A stretch of DNA of 13,588 bases from assembly GCA_036721445.1 (NCBI GenBank), contig DAIMKZ010000053.1, positions 1 through 13,588 of the forward strand, in the 5' to 3' direction. Under the pieces are notes generated by a model, which was given only the letters and a program-made list of their open reading frames with translations, had not been told where the DNA came from and did no database searches. Every line of letters begins with the position of its first letter. Position 1 is the stretch's first letter. The position numbers and the translations under genes are program-made. The stretch comes from UBA4055 sp036721445. GTDB lineage: Bacteria > UBA4055. Shown one piece after another: positions 1-6,669 of the stretch.

Positions 1-2
1 TA

Positions 3-605
3 TGTGTAGGAATAGCTGCAGGAGAAAATTATCAGAATACAGGAACGGGGATCGGTAATTCTTTTTTCGGGACAGGTTCAGGACATGATATCACAACAGG
101 AGCAAATAATACTTTTGCTGGTCAATATACAGGAATGACGATTACAGAAGGGAGTTATAATTCTGTTTTCGGAGAATCCAGTGGAATGAATTTGACAACA
201 GGAACACAAAATACTTTGATAGGTGCTCATGCAGGTAACAATATCAGCTCTACAAATTATAATACAATACTGGGTTATAATGCAGGATACAATAATAACG
301 GTTCAGGGAACGTTTTTATCGGTTTTTCAGCCGGTCAGTATACTTCAGGTGTATCAAATACACTTTTTATAGAAAACTCTAATTCCAACCTACCTCTTAT
401 TTATGGTGATTTTACAGACGGAAACGAGATCGTAAAGATAAATGGGGATTTTGAGACTACGGGTAAGGCTAAAATTAGTGAAATTCTTCATCTTACACCC
501 CTGACTTCAGCTCCATCGTCAGGAAGTAACGGAGATATTTATGTTGGTACTGACAATCATATTTACTGTTATTTGAATGGTGTTTGGAAACAGCTGGATA
601 ATTAA
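3..605 (+). CDS. Partial repeat-rich surface or tail-fibre-like protein (C-terminal part)
   Basis: The reading frame is open from the left edge to the TAA at 603-605. An internal ATG at 135 falls in the middle of a repeat, so I treat the gene as truncated by the window. The visible 200 residues start with at least six tandem units of 16-17 residues (pattern N-[TSV]-x-hydrophobic-G-x-x-[AST]-G), ending near residue 118. A linker follows, then a C-terminal module that begins at a 'LHLTPL' stretch and ends 'GVWKQLDN', with a GDIYVG strand and aromatic residues. Similar repeat-plus-module proteins occur in tail fibres and in surface proteins of Bacteroidota-like bacteria. No catalytic motif, peptidase S74 chaperone domain or type IX sorting domain is visible here. 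Its partner 12 bases downstream is also a putative secreted protein. The exact function is unknown, but an extracellular structural or adhesive role is likely. Confidence 0.75.
   Translation, partial: CVGIAAGENYQNTGTGIGNSFFGTGSGHDITTGANNTFAGQYTGMTITEGSYNSVFGESSGMNLTTGTQNTLIGAHAGNNISSTNYNTILGYNAGYNNNGSGNVFIGFSAGQYTSGVSNTLFIENSNSNLPLIYGDFTDGNEIVKINGDFETTGKAKISEILHLTPLTSAPSSGSNGDIYVGTDNHIYCYLNGVWKQLDN
57..356 (+). repeat. Tandem coding repeats of 48-51 bp (NTxxG units)
   Basis: Six consecutive units begin at 57, 108, 159, 210, 261 and 309. The first four are 51 bases and the last two 48 bases. Each starts with Asn-Ser/Thr/Val and has a hydrophobic-Gly step followed by Gly at about position 9. 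A more divergent unit precedes them at 3-56. The nucleotide copies have diverged, so the repetition is conserved at protein level only, which suggests an old repeat forming a regular beta fold rather than a recent expansion. Confidence 0.8.
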
Positions 606-617
606 CAGGAGGGTTTT

Positions 618-1085
618 ATGAAATTTAGATTTTTATACATACTGATGTTCACTCTGTCTGTTATGCTTTTTTCTCAACAGGCGACGAGTACAAATTACAG
701 ACTACTGGATTACGGTCTATTTAACGGAAACCTGTCAGGCAGCAGCGAACTGACTTCTGCAAATTACATTGCAAAATCAAATATTGTCGGCGGTAATTCA
801 GGTGGACAGATGAGTAGTGCAAATTACAATAACTTGCCAGGCTATTACTTAGGTTCGCTTACAAGTGATATTTTGCCACCTGAAGATGTGACGATAACCG
901 TTGAAAATGACAGTACAAGAATTTCATGGACTGCTGTTGCCGGTGCGAGCTCGTATAAAGTATATTCTTCAAGCAATCCGTACGATAATTTTACTGAGGA
1001 TACTTCAGGAGGGTTATCAGGTACGATTTGGAGCACATTATTTGTGGATCAAAAGAAGTTTTATTATGTAATAGCTTTAAAGTAA
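618..1085 (+). CDS. Small secreted protein with [ST]xNY motifs and Fn3-like C-terminus
   Basis: The 155-residue product starts at an ATG preceded by a strong AGGAGGG site at 608-613. It has a clear signal peptide: a basic start (KFR), a hydrophobic core at about residues 5-18 and a probable cleavage near residues 21-24. The mature part has three [ST]xNY motifs (STNY 24-27, SANY 47-50, SANY 67-70) separated by Gly/Ser-rich stretches. Residues 87-155 look like a single fibronectin-III-like domain: an opening PPEDV strand, ISW, a GASSYKVYSS strand, and a closing KKFYYVIA strand. This layout resembles secreted proteins of Cloacimonadota and related FCB bacteria, by recall. It lies 12 bases after the repeat protein and is probably co-transcribed with it. 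There is no enzyme motif or sorting tail, and the function is unknown. Confidence 0.8.
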   Translation: MKFRFLYILMFTLSVMLFSQQATSTNYRLLDYGLFNGNLSGSSELTSANYIAKSNIVGGNSGGQMSSANYNNLPGYYLGSLTSDILPPEDVTITVENDSTRISWTAVAGASSYKVYSSSNPYDNFTEDTSGGLSGTIWSTLFVDQKKFYYVIALK

Positions 1086-1098
1086 CAGAGTACAACAA

Positions 1099-1122
1099 AA
1101 AAGGCGGTGTTGACCGCCTTTT
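1099..1122. terminator. Bidirectional rho-independent terminator between convergent genes
   Basis: A perfect 10-bp stem (1099-1108 with 1113-1122) closes a GTTG loop. The core is GGCGGT/ACCGCC, flanked by A and T runs. For minus-strand transcription leaving fabG the hairpin is followed by a six-T tract (1102-1097). For plus-strand transcription the tail is CTTTT, which is weaker. It sits 13 bases after the stop of the secreted-protein gene and 4 bases beyond the fabG stop, so it can end both transcripts. Confidence 0.9.
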
Positions 1123-1126
1123 CAAT

Positions 1127-1873
1127 TTAACCCTGCATGACCATGCCGCCGCAGACGTTGATGACCTGCCCGGTGATGTATTCCGACATGTCCGAAGCAA
1201 GGAACAGCGCCGCTTTCGCGACATCCTTCGGATAGCCGAGGTTACCCAGCGGAATGAGCCTCGTCAGGTTCTCTTTAGCCTGATCGGTCATTTTATCAGT
1301 CATTTCGGATACTATAAATCCGGGAGCTATTGCATTGACCCTGATCCCTCTGGAGCCGAGTTCTTTCGCGCTTGTCTTGGTCATTCCGATGACACCCGCT
1401 TTCGATGCGGAGTAGTTGATCTGCCCCGGATTCCCCATCTCACCGACTACGGAAGTGATGTTTATTATCCTTCCGCTTCTCTGTTTCATCATCGGCCTTG
1501 TGACAGCTTTCGTGCAGTTGAAAACACCCTTAAGGTTTATTTTTATAACAAGATCCCACTCCTGCTCCGACATTCTCATAATAAGATTGTCGCGCGTGAT
1601 GCCTGCGTTATTTACAAGTATATCAAGTTTCCCGAATTTCTCTATTATCTGATTTATTAAAGATTCGACTTCTTCGTATTTCGAGACGTCAGCCTTAACC
1701 GCCAGTGTCTCGACATTGTACTTTTCCTTTAATTCAGCTGCGGTTTCATCAGCTTTATCCTGAAGTACATCCGAAATGATTACTGCTGCTCCGTTCGCTG
1801 CGTATTCTTCCGCGATGGCTTTTCCGATACCTCTGGCGGAGCCTGTAATAAGTGCGATCTTACCTTTGAGCAT
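1127..1873 (-). CDS. fabG: 3-oxoacyl-[acyl-carrier-protein] reductase FabG
   Basis: FabG is the NADPH-dependent beta-ketoacyl-ACP reductase of the cytosolic type II fatty-acid elongation cycle. The 248-residue protein is a full-length short-chain dehydrogenase. It has the cofactor motif TGSARGIG (10-17), NNAG (88-91), N112, catalytic S141, and Y154/K158 in YSASK, with a C-terminal GQVINVCGGM typical of FabG. The start is supported by AGGAGGT, which overlaps the TAG stop of fabD, so the two genes are translationally close. It is the last gene of the minus-strand run and is followed directly by a terminator. No acpP or fabF follows it, although these often do in other genomes. Another SDR reductase is formally possible, but sequence and context together make FabG nearly certain. 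Confidence 0.96.
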   Translation of the reverse strand: MLKGKIALITGSARGIGKAIAEEYAANGAAVIISDVLQDKADETAAELKEKYNVETLAVKADVSKYEEVESLINQIIEKFGKLDILVNNAGITRDNLIMRMSEQEWDLVIKINLKGVFNCTKAVTRPMMKQRSGRIINITSVVGEMGNPGQINYSASKAGVIGMTKTSAKELGSRGIRVNAIAPGFIVSEMTDKMTDQAKENLTRLIPLGNLGYPKDVAKAALFLASDMSEYITGQVINVCGGMVMQG

Positions 1874-1876
1874 GTT

Positions 1877-1883
1877 ACCTCCT
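1877..1883 (-). promoter_or_regulatory. fabG Shine-Dalgarno site overlapping the fabD stop
   Basis: On the minus strand the sequence AGGAGGT ends 3 bases before the fabG ATG. Its first two bases are the last two bases of the fabD TAG stop. The site fixes the fabG start and suggests that translation of fabG is coupled to termination on fabD. Confidence 0.85.
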
Positions 1884-2808
1884 ATAAAGCTAAATTATTC
1901 AATTCCTCAAGATTCTGAACACCGAAGAACCTGACTTCCTTTGAGATCCTCTTGCCAAGTCCCTGTAGCACATTTCCGGGGCCGACCTCGATGAAAGTAT
2001 CGACTCCTTCGGCTATCATAGCTTCGATCGTTTTCGTCCAGAGTACCGGAGCCGTAACCTGATCAACGAGGAGTTTTTTCATTTCACCTTTATCAGTCGA
2101 GGGTTTCGCAGTAACATTAGGTACAACAGGTATAGCAGGATCGGAGAAGTTCACGGTCTGAAGCTTTGACGATAAAGGTTCGACTGCTGACTGCATCAGA
2201 GGAGAATGGAACGCCCCGCTGACCACAAGTTCTTTTACGATCTTTGCGCCTTTTGCTTTAGCTGTCTCCATACCCTTTTTTACTCCGTCGATGGATCCGG
2301 AAATGACGATCTGGCCTGGTGAATTGAAGTTCGCCGGCTGCACTATCCCTGCTTCGGAAGCTTCTTTGCAGGCCTCGAAGATCAGGTTGTCGTCAGGCAG
2401 CCCGACCACAGCGGCCATTGTTCCGGGATTAACTTCGCCGGCCTTCTGCATTTCCGCGCCTCTGATCTTCACTACTTCAAGCGCGTCCTCAAATGACATT
2501 ACACCTGCGCATACAAGAGCTGAATATTCACCGAGGCTGTGTCCTGCAGTGATGACAGGTTTTATACCTTTTTCTTCGAGCAGTTTATTTATTATAACCG
2601 ACAGAATGAATATCGCCGGCTGTGTTATCTTTGTCTGCTTCAGATCTTCGATCGGACCTTCAAAGGATACTTTTTTTATATCGAAACCGAGAATATCATT
2701 AGCTTTATCATATATCTCTTTCGCTAGAGTAGAATTATCGTAAAAGTCTTTTCCCATACCGACATACTGGGATGCCTGGCCGGGGAAGATAAAAGATGTT
2801 TTTGACAT
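1882..2808 (-). CDS. fabD: Malonyl-CoA:ACP transacylase FabD
   Basis: FabD transfers malonyl groups from CoA to acyl carrier protein, supplying the extender unit for fatty-acid elongation. The 308-residue length matches the family. Visible landmarks are the N-terminal FPGQASQ with Q11, Q63, the nucleophile S91 in GHSLGEYSA, R116, and H201 in GAFHSPLM, followed by the usual IEVGPGNVLQGL near 273-284. The start is preceded by a GGAG site with good spacing. It sits 18 bases downstream of fabH and 8 bases upstream of fabG, in the common fabH-fabD-fabG order. No anomalies are seen. Confidence 0.97.
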   Translation of the reverse strand: MSKTSFIFPGQASQYVGMGKDFYDNSTLAKEIYDKANDILGFDIKKVSFEGPIEDLKQTKITQPAIFILSVIINKLLEEKGIKPVITAGHSLGEYSALVCAGVMSFEDALEVVKIRGAEMQKAGEVNPGTMAAVVGLPDDNLIFEACKEASEAGIVQPANFNSPGQIVISGSIDGVKKGMETAKAKGAKIVKELVVSGAFHSPLMQSAVEPLSSKLQTVNFSDPAIPVVPNVTAKPSTDKGEMKKLLVDQVTAPVLWTKTIEAMIAEGVDTFIEVGPGNVLQGLGKRISKEVRFFGVQNLEELNNLAL

Positions 2809-2826
2809 GAGATCTCCAAAAAGAAT

Positions 2827-3843
2827 TTAGAATTTTATTACAAGTCCGCCCCATGTGAATCCGCCGCCGAAAGCCGCGACCAGGACTATATCGCCTTTTT
2901 TAATTTTTCCGCTCTTTCTTCCCTGATCTATTGCGATAGGGATGGTTGCCGCGGAAGAATTACCGAGATACTGCAGGTTCCTTATGACTCTTTCGTTGGG
3001 CATGTCGAGCCTTTCAGCTATAGCGTCAATGATCCTCATATTAGCCTGGTGAGGTATAAGCACATCGATGTCTTTTTCCGTTATACCCGCATCCTCCATC
3101 GCCTTTTCAGCCGACTCGATCATCGCTCTGACAGCATATTTATATACTTTGTTTCCTTCCATTCTGATCTTTGACCTCTTGTCGTTCCCGTTAGAATCGG
3201 TCATTTTTTCCTGATCGGTCACTCTTTTATTTACTCTCGAACCGCCTCCGTATGACCATAGCAGCTCTGCAAGATCGCCGTTGCTTTTTATATATGATCC
3301 CATAATACCGGATTCATCAGTTGAAGGCTGAACTACTACGGCTCCGGCTCCGTCTCCAAAAAGAACGGCAGTGCCTCTGTCAGTCATATCGGCTAGAGAT
3401 GTAAGAAATTCTGCACCGATGACAAGGATATTCCTGAATTTTCCCGATGCTATAAGACCTTCAGCTAAAGTCATTCCGTAGATCCATCCTGTACAGGCTG
3501 CTGACAGATCGAAAGCCGCGGCATTTACAGCCCCCAGATTCTTCTGAACGAAGATCGCTGTCGAAGGAAACGACATATCCGGAGTAACGGTTGCGATTAT
3601 TATAGCGTCAACATCCCCGGCTTGAATTCCGGCATCCTCTATAGCCGCTTTAGCCGCGAATGTAGCAAGATCAGATGTAGACTGATCAGCGTCTCCGACA
3701 ACCCTTCTTTCTTTTATTCCGACTCTTTGAGTTATCCACTCGTCGGTAGTATCGAGGATCTTTTCAAAGTCCTGATTCGTCATAATTTTTTCAGGCAGAT
3801 AATGCCCTGTTCCAGCTATCTTCATTACCGGTTTATTTTTCAT
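2827..3843 (-). CDS. fabH: 3-oxoacyl-[acyl-carrier-protein] synthase III FabH
   Basis: FabH starts fatty-acid synthesis by condensing an acyl-CoA (usually acetyl-CoA or a branched primer) with malonyl-ACP. The Cys-His-Asn triad is visible as C117 (SAACTGW), H265 (IPHQANMR) and N295 (YLGNSSAAT), with the family's C-terminal FGGGFTWGG. The 338 residues are slightly longer than the E. coli enzyme. The difference lies around residues 198-230, a charged Gly/Lys/Asp-rich segment also seen in Bacteroidota FabH proteins, by recall. The ATG used has an AGGTG site upstream; a second Met at residue 7 is possible. The gene is 16 bases downstream of plsX. Primer preference cannot be read from the sequence. 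Confidence 0.96.
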   Translation of the reverse strand: MKNKPVMKIAGTGHYLPEKIMTNQDFEKILDTTDEWITQRVGIKERRVVGDADQSTSDLATFAAKAAIEDAGIQAGDVDAIIIATVTPDMSFPSTAIFVQKNLGAVNAAAFDLSAACTGWIYGMTLAEGLIASGKFRNILVIGAEFLTSLADMTDRGTAVLFGDGAGAVVVQPSTDESGIMGSYIKSNGDLAELLWSYGGGSRVNKRVTDQEKMTDSNGNDKRSKIRMEGNKVYKYAVRAMIESAEKAMEDAGITEKDIDVLIPHQANMRIIDAIAERLDMPNERVIRNLQYLGNSSAATIPIAIDQGRKSGKIKKGDIVLVAAFGGGFTWGGLVIKF

Positions 3844-3859
3844 TAAAGCACCTGCAGGT

Positions 3860-4789
3860 TTAGATTTTACAGTATTTCAAGCACAGTTCAAGTCCGGATG
3901 ATACAGCTTCAGATGATGATTTTCCGTGTCCGACAGCTATTCTGCCGTTAACGCCGAGAAGAAAAGCTGCGCCAACATTCTCATATGAGAAATCTCCGGT
4001 CAAGAAATTTAACAAATTATTTTCTTTATGACAATCTTTTATATGTGCGAATTTCTTAAGTATATCGTTAAATGATTCCAGAAGTTTCAATACGGTATTA
4101 CCTGTGAACCCGTCAGTGATAATTATATCTGATCCTGAAAACAGAAGCCCGTCTCCTTCGATATTGCCTTTGAAATTGTAGATACTCTCTTCAAGCATTT
4201 TATAGAGTTTCTTGTGCTCAAGAGTTCCTTTCCAATTTTCCGTGCCGATATTGAGAATGCTTACTGAAGGGTTTTCTGAACCGAAAAGGATATTGTAAAT
4301 GTTTACAGCTTCAGGGATAAGCTTATAATACAGCTCAGCGTCAAAAACACGGTTTCCCAGAGCTCCGACATCGAATACCGCGGCAGGCTTTCTTTCGAAT
4401 TTGGGAAAGAATGACATCAGAGCCGGAGCTGTTATATCATTTTTCATGCCCAATATGTCTATGGAGTTCAGTATGACGGCACCGGAATTTCCGCATGAAA
4501 AAGCACAATCCGCACGGCCTTCTTTAACAGCCCGAACGGCTCCGGCAATTGTATTGTCAGGCTTATCCTTTTTGGCAACGGCAGGTGTGTCGTTCATAGC
4601 GATGGAGTGTTCTGATATCTGTATTTGTATTCTGGGGTTAGTTACATAAGATGAAATTCCTGCGGCTGTGTCTTTATCTGCACAGAAGATAAGTTCGCAT
4701 TCAGGATGCGAGGAAATGAAATCGAATGCACCGCCGATAATCTGGTCCGGCGATCCGTCGCCTCCGTTAACATCAACAGCTAATTTCAT
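3860..4789 (-). CDS. plsX: Phosphate acyltransferase PlsX (divergent)
   Basis: PlsX converts acyl-ACP to acyl-phosphate, the acyl donor for PlsY in phospholipid synthesis, and is a peripheral membrane enzyme. Family landmarks are AVDVNGGDGSP (4-14), the CGNSGA segment (99-104), ILNIGTENWKG (178-188), DIIITDGFTGN (221-231) and the C-terminal VGAAFLLGVNG...GHG stretch. At 309 residues it is shorter than the usual 330-345. Several usually strict positions differ: DAMGGD is DVNGGD here, DVGAN is DVGAL, and the basic RRKK-type stretch is AKKDK. The ribosome site is weak (GGAA far upstream). Its place between rpmF and fabH is the classic plsX position, so the assignment stands, but the catalytic efficiency of this variant is uncertain. 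Confidence 0.9.
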   Translation of the reverse strand: MKLAVDVNGGDGSPDQIIGGAFDFISSHPECELIFCADKDTAAGISSYVTNPRIQIQISEHSIAMNDTPAVAKKDKPDNTIAGAVRAVKEGRADCAFSCGNSGAVILNSIDILGMKNDITAPALMSFFPKFERKPAAVFDVGALGNRVFDAELYYKLIPEAVNIYNILFGSENPSVSILNIGTENWKGTLEHKKLYKMLEESIYNFKGNIEGDGLLFSGSDIIITDGFTGNTVLKLLESFNDILKKFAHIKDCHKENNLLNFLTGDFSYENVGAAFLLGVNGRIAVGHGKSSSEAVSSGLELCLKYCKI

Positions 4790-4820
4790 TATAAGTCTTT
4801 TCCGGAAAAATTCTGCAAAT

Positions 4821-4875
4821 AAAAAAGCCGCAGCGCCCCTTTTTTAAGCTGAAAAAATAACGGGAAGTTGCGGCT
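4821..4875 (-). terminator. Long-looped hairpin with T-tract between rpmF and plsX (possible attenuator)
   Basis: Twelve bases after the rpmF stop, the minus strand contains AGCCGCA (4875-4869) and its complement TGCGGCT (4832-4826), followed by six Ts ending at 4821. The 36-base interior is itself partly self-complementary: a six-T run (4857-4852) can pair with a six-A run (4845-4840), and CCC (4864-4862) with GGG next to it. The structure resembles an intrinsic terminator placed inside the rpmF-plsX operon. It could reduce read-through from rpmF into the lipid genes. No convincing separate promoter for plsX is visible downstream of it. Confidence 0.55.
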
Positions 4876-4886
4876 CATTTTAAAGA

Positions 4887-5066
4887 TCAGACCTTTACGC
4901 TTATCACAGCTTTACCTTTGTAATATCCGCACTGCGGACATATTCTGTGAGACAGCTTCGGAGCCGAGCAGTTAGGACATTTGGAAGTACTTTTAGCTTC
5001 CAATTTCCAGTGGTTCTTCCTCGATTTTGCTCTTACTTTCGAGGTTTTCCTCTTTGGTACCGGCAT
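4887..5066 (-). CDS. rpmF: 50S ribosomal protein L32
   Basis: This 59-codon gene encodes bL32 of the large ribosomal subunit. The product begins MPVPKRKTSKVR, is strongly basic in its first 30 residues and ends ISVKV. It carries four cysteines (C30, C33, C43, C46; CPNC and CPQC), the zinc-binding form of L32 rather than the cysteine-free form made under zinc limitation. The ATG at 5066-5064 is preceded by GGAG with a 7-base gap; another ATG 13 bases upstream is out of frame. It is 44 bases downstream of yceD, the usual arrangement. The gene is short but the assignment is secure. Confidence 0.97.
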   Translation of the reverse strand: MPVPKRKTSKVRAKSRKNHWKLEAKSTSKCPNCSAPKLSHRICPQCGYYKGKAVISVKV

Positions 5067-5110
5067 TGAGTTTCTCCATGTTTCTTAAACGAGACCGGGA
5101 ATTAACACGG

Positions 5111-5623
5111 TCATTTATCTTTATTTAACAATTTCGTTAATGTATCCCACCTCGGGTCCGGATCGCTCTTAACAGGGCAAGAGCATTTATCCAGATTGAG
5201 ATTCGCTCCGCATCCTACGCATAATCCTCTGCAGTTATCGCTGCATAGATTTTTTAACGGCAGAGAAAGGATAAAAGACTCTTTAAGATGATCGTCAAAA
5301 AGCAGTTCGCCGTTCGATTCTTCAGGATAAATGATCTCGACATCATCTGATGCAGCGCCATTTATCTCTCCGATGTGGAAATAGTAGTCTATGTTAACGA
5401 TCAGTTCAGTCTCAAAATCCTCAGCGCACCTGTCGCAGCTGTCCTCGTAGCTTACTGAGCATGAGCCGTGAATATGAAGGTAATCGTCGCTCTTTTCGAT
5501 CTTCAGGCAGAGTTCTTCAGTCCGGATGATCTTTTTTTCGGTGCTGAGTAACTCAGAGATTTCATCTGCTTCAAATACTTCTGAGTTCCCGCCTTCCTTC
5601 AGTTTATCTATTTTAATACGCAT
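5111..5623 (-). CDS. yceD: YceD/DUF177 family protein
   Basis: DUF177 proteins sit directly upstream of rpmF in many bacteria. Their E. coli and plant members are linked to 23S rRNA accumulation, but no enzymatic activity is known. The 170-residue product starts MRIKIDKLKEG, has a CDRC pair (C63, C66), then the signature LCSDNCRGLCVGCGANLN (127-143) followed by CSC (C147, C149), and ends with DPRWDTLTKLL. The eight cysteines suggest metal binding. An in-frame TTG 57 bases upstream at 5680 is rejected because it is the -35 box of a promoter and the homology begins at this ATG. The Shine-Dalgarno site is weak. It is the first gene of the yceD-to-fabG block. Confidence 0.9.
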   Translation of the reverse strand: MRIKIDKLKEGGNSEVFEADEISELLSTEKKIIRTEELCLKIEKSDDYLHIHGSCSVSYEDSCDRCAEDFETELIVNIDYYFHIGEINGAASDDVEIIYPEESNGELLFDDHLKESFILSLPLKNLCSDNCRGLCVGCGANLNLDKCSCPVKSDPDPRWDTLTKLLNKDK

Positions 5624-5651
5624 CGTTAAGCCATTCTTTTTCAGAGGGTTA

Positions 5652-5680
5652 AATATAATCCAGCAGACTGTAAATGTCAA
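5652..5680 (-). promoter_or_regulatory. Sigma70-type promoter for yceD-rpmF-plsX-fabHDG
   Basis: On the minus strand a perfect TTGACA (5680-5675) is separated by 17 bases from TATATT (5657-5652), which is five of six to the -10 consensus. Predicted initiation lies near 5645, leaving a leader of about 20 bases before the yceD ATG. It lies in the 70-base gap after the DHS-like gene, exactly where a functional change from polyamine to ribosome/lipid genes occurs. I see no clear operator palindrome. Confidence 0.8.
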
Positions 5681-5693
5681 GTTTGAAAAAGCT

Positions 5694-6668
5694 TTACCAT
5701 CCGAGCAGATACGCGAATATCAGCGGCGCGACTATTGTCGCATCTGATTCTATAATGAATTTCGGTGTGTCGGGAGTAAGTTTTCCCCATGTAATCTTTT
5801 CGTTCGGTACCGCACCCGAATACGAACCGTAGCTGGTCGTTGAATCGCTTATCTGGCAGAAATATGCCCACTCTGGAATATTCTCAAGTCTCAGGTCCTG
5901 ATAAAGCAGCGGTACAACACAAATCGGGAAATCGCCAGAGATGCCTCCGCCGATCTGAAAGAAACCGATGCCTTTCTCAGAATTCTTCTGATACCAGTCG
6001 GCAAGGAACATCATATATTCAACGCCTGATCTGACAAGCGAAGGATCGAACATTTTTTCAATGCAGTGCGCAATAAAATAATTCCCGCAGGTCGAATCCT
6101 CCCAGCCGGGAACGATTATCGGTAAATTCTTTTCGCAGGCCGCAAGCATCCATGAATTTTTCGGATCAATCTGATGATCTTTCTCAAACGCTTTGCTCCT
6201 GATGATCTCATAGAAAAACTCATGCGGGAAGAGGCGCCTGTTCTCATTTTTCAGTTTAGTCCACAGGTCAACAAGATGCTGCTCTATTTTTCTCATCGCC
6301 TCTTCTTCCGGGATGCATGTGTCAGTTACCCTGTTGTAATGGCTGTCAAGCAGGTCCTGTTCATCCTGGGGTGTAAGGTCACGGTAGTCCGGAACTCTTT
6401 TATAATTATTATGCGCCACCAGATTGAAAATATCCTCCTCCAGATTCGCGCCTGTGCAGGTAATGATGTGAACTTTGTCCTGCCTGATCATTTCAGCGAG
6501 AGAGATGCCGAGTTCGGCCGTACTCATAGCGCCGCCCATGGTAATCATCATTTTCTTGCCTTCCGACAGCATTTTCTCGTAAGATACCGCAGCGTCGACA
6601 AGACTTGCGGCATTGAAGTGCCTGTAATTTTTTATAATGAATTCTGAAACGGGTCCTTTGATGTTCAT
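5694..6668 (-). CDS. Deoxyhypusine-synthase-family protein, probable homospermidine-type polyamine synthase
   Basis: The 324-residue protein belongs to the NAD-dependent deoxyhypusine synthase family. Recognisable parts are ITMGGAMSTAELG (42-54), TCTGANLEEDIFN (70-82), VPGWEDSTCGN (186-196), GGG (240-242) and NEKITWGK (289-296). K296 matches the lysine that forms the imine intermediate in human DHS; E290 and W294 are also kept. Bacteria have no eIF5A, so deoxyhypusine formation is not expected. Transfer of an aminobutyl group to putrescine, giving homospermidine, is the likely role given the arginine decarboxylase and agmatinase just upstream. The ATG follows a GGAGGA-like site and lies 1 base after the agmatinase stop. 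An upstream TTG at 6725 would overlap that gene by 56 bases and is rejected. Substrate identity is inference. Confidence 0.85.
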   Translation of the reverse strand: MNIKGPVSEFIIKNYRHFNAASLVDAAVSYEKMLSEGKKMMITMGGAMSTAELGISLAEMIRQDKVHIITCTGANLEEDIFNLVAHNNYKRVPDYRDLTPQDEQDLLDSHYNRVTDTCIPEEEAMRKIEQHLVDLWTKLKNENRRLFPHEFFYEIIRSKAFEKDHQIDPKNSWMLAACEKNLPIIVPGWEDSTCGNYFIAHCIEKMFDPSLVRSGVEYMMFLADWYQKNSEKGIGFFQIGGGISGDFPICVVPLLYQDLRLENIPEWAYFCQISDSTTSYGSYSGAVPNEKITWGKLTPDTPKFIIESDATIVAPLIFAYLLGW

Positions 6669-6669
6669 T

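Noticed and set aside
57..356. Tandem repeats considered as a CRISPR array
   Set aside because: The units are adjacent without spacers, diverged at nucleotide level and in frame throughout, so they are protein repeats.
1028..1660. 210-codon plus-strand open frame running opposite fabG
   Set aside because: It starts inside the secreted-protein gene, crosses the terminator and lies antisense to a clear fabG. Its residues look like no protein family.
4784..4815. TATAAT with an upstream TTGCAG just before plsX
   Set aside because: The -10 hexamer overlaps the plsX start codon and the spacing is 19 bases, so a transcript would begin inside the gene.
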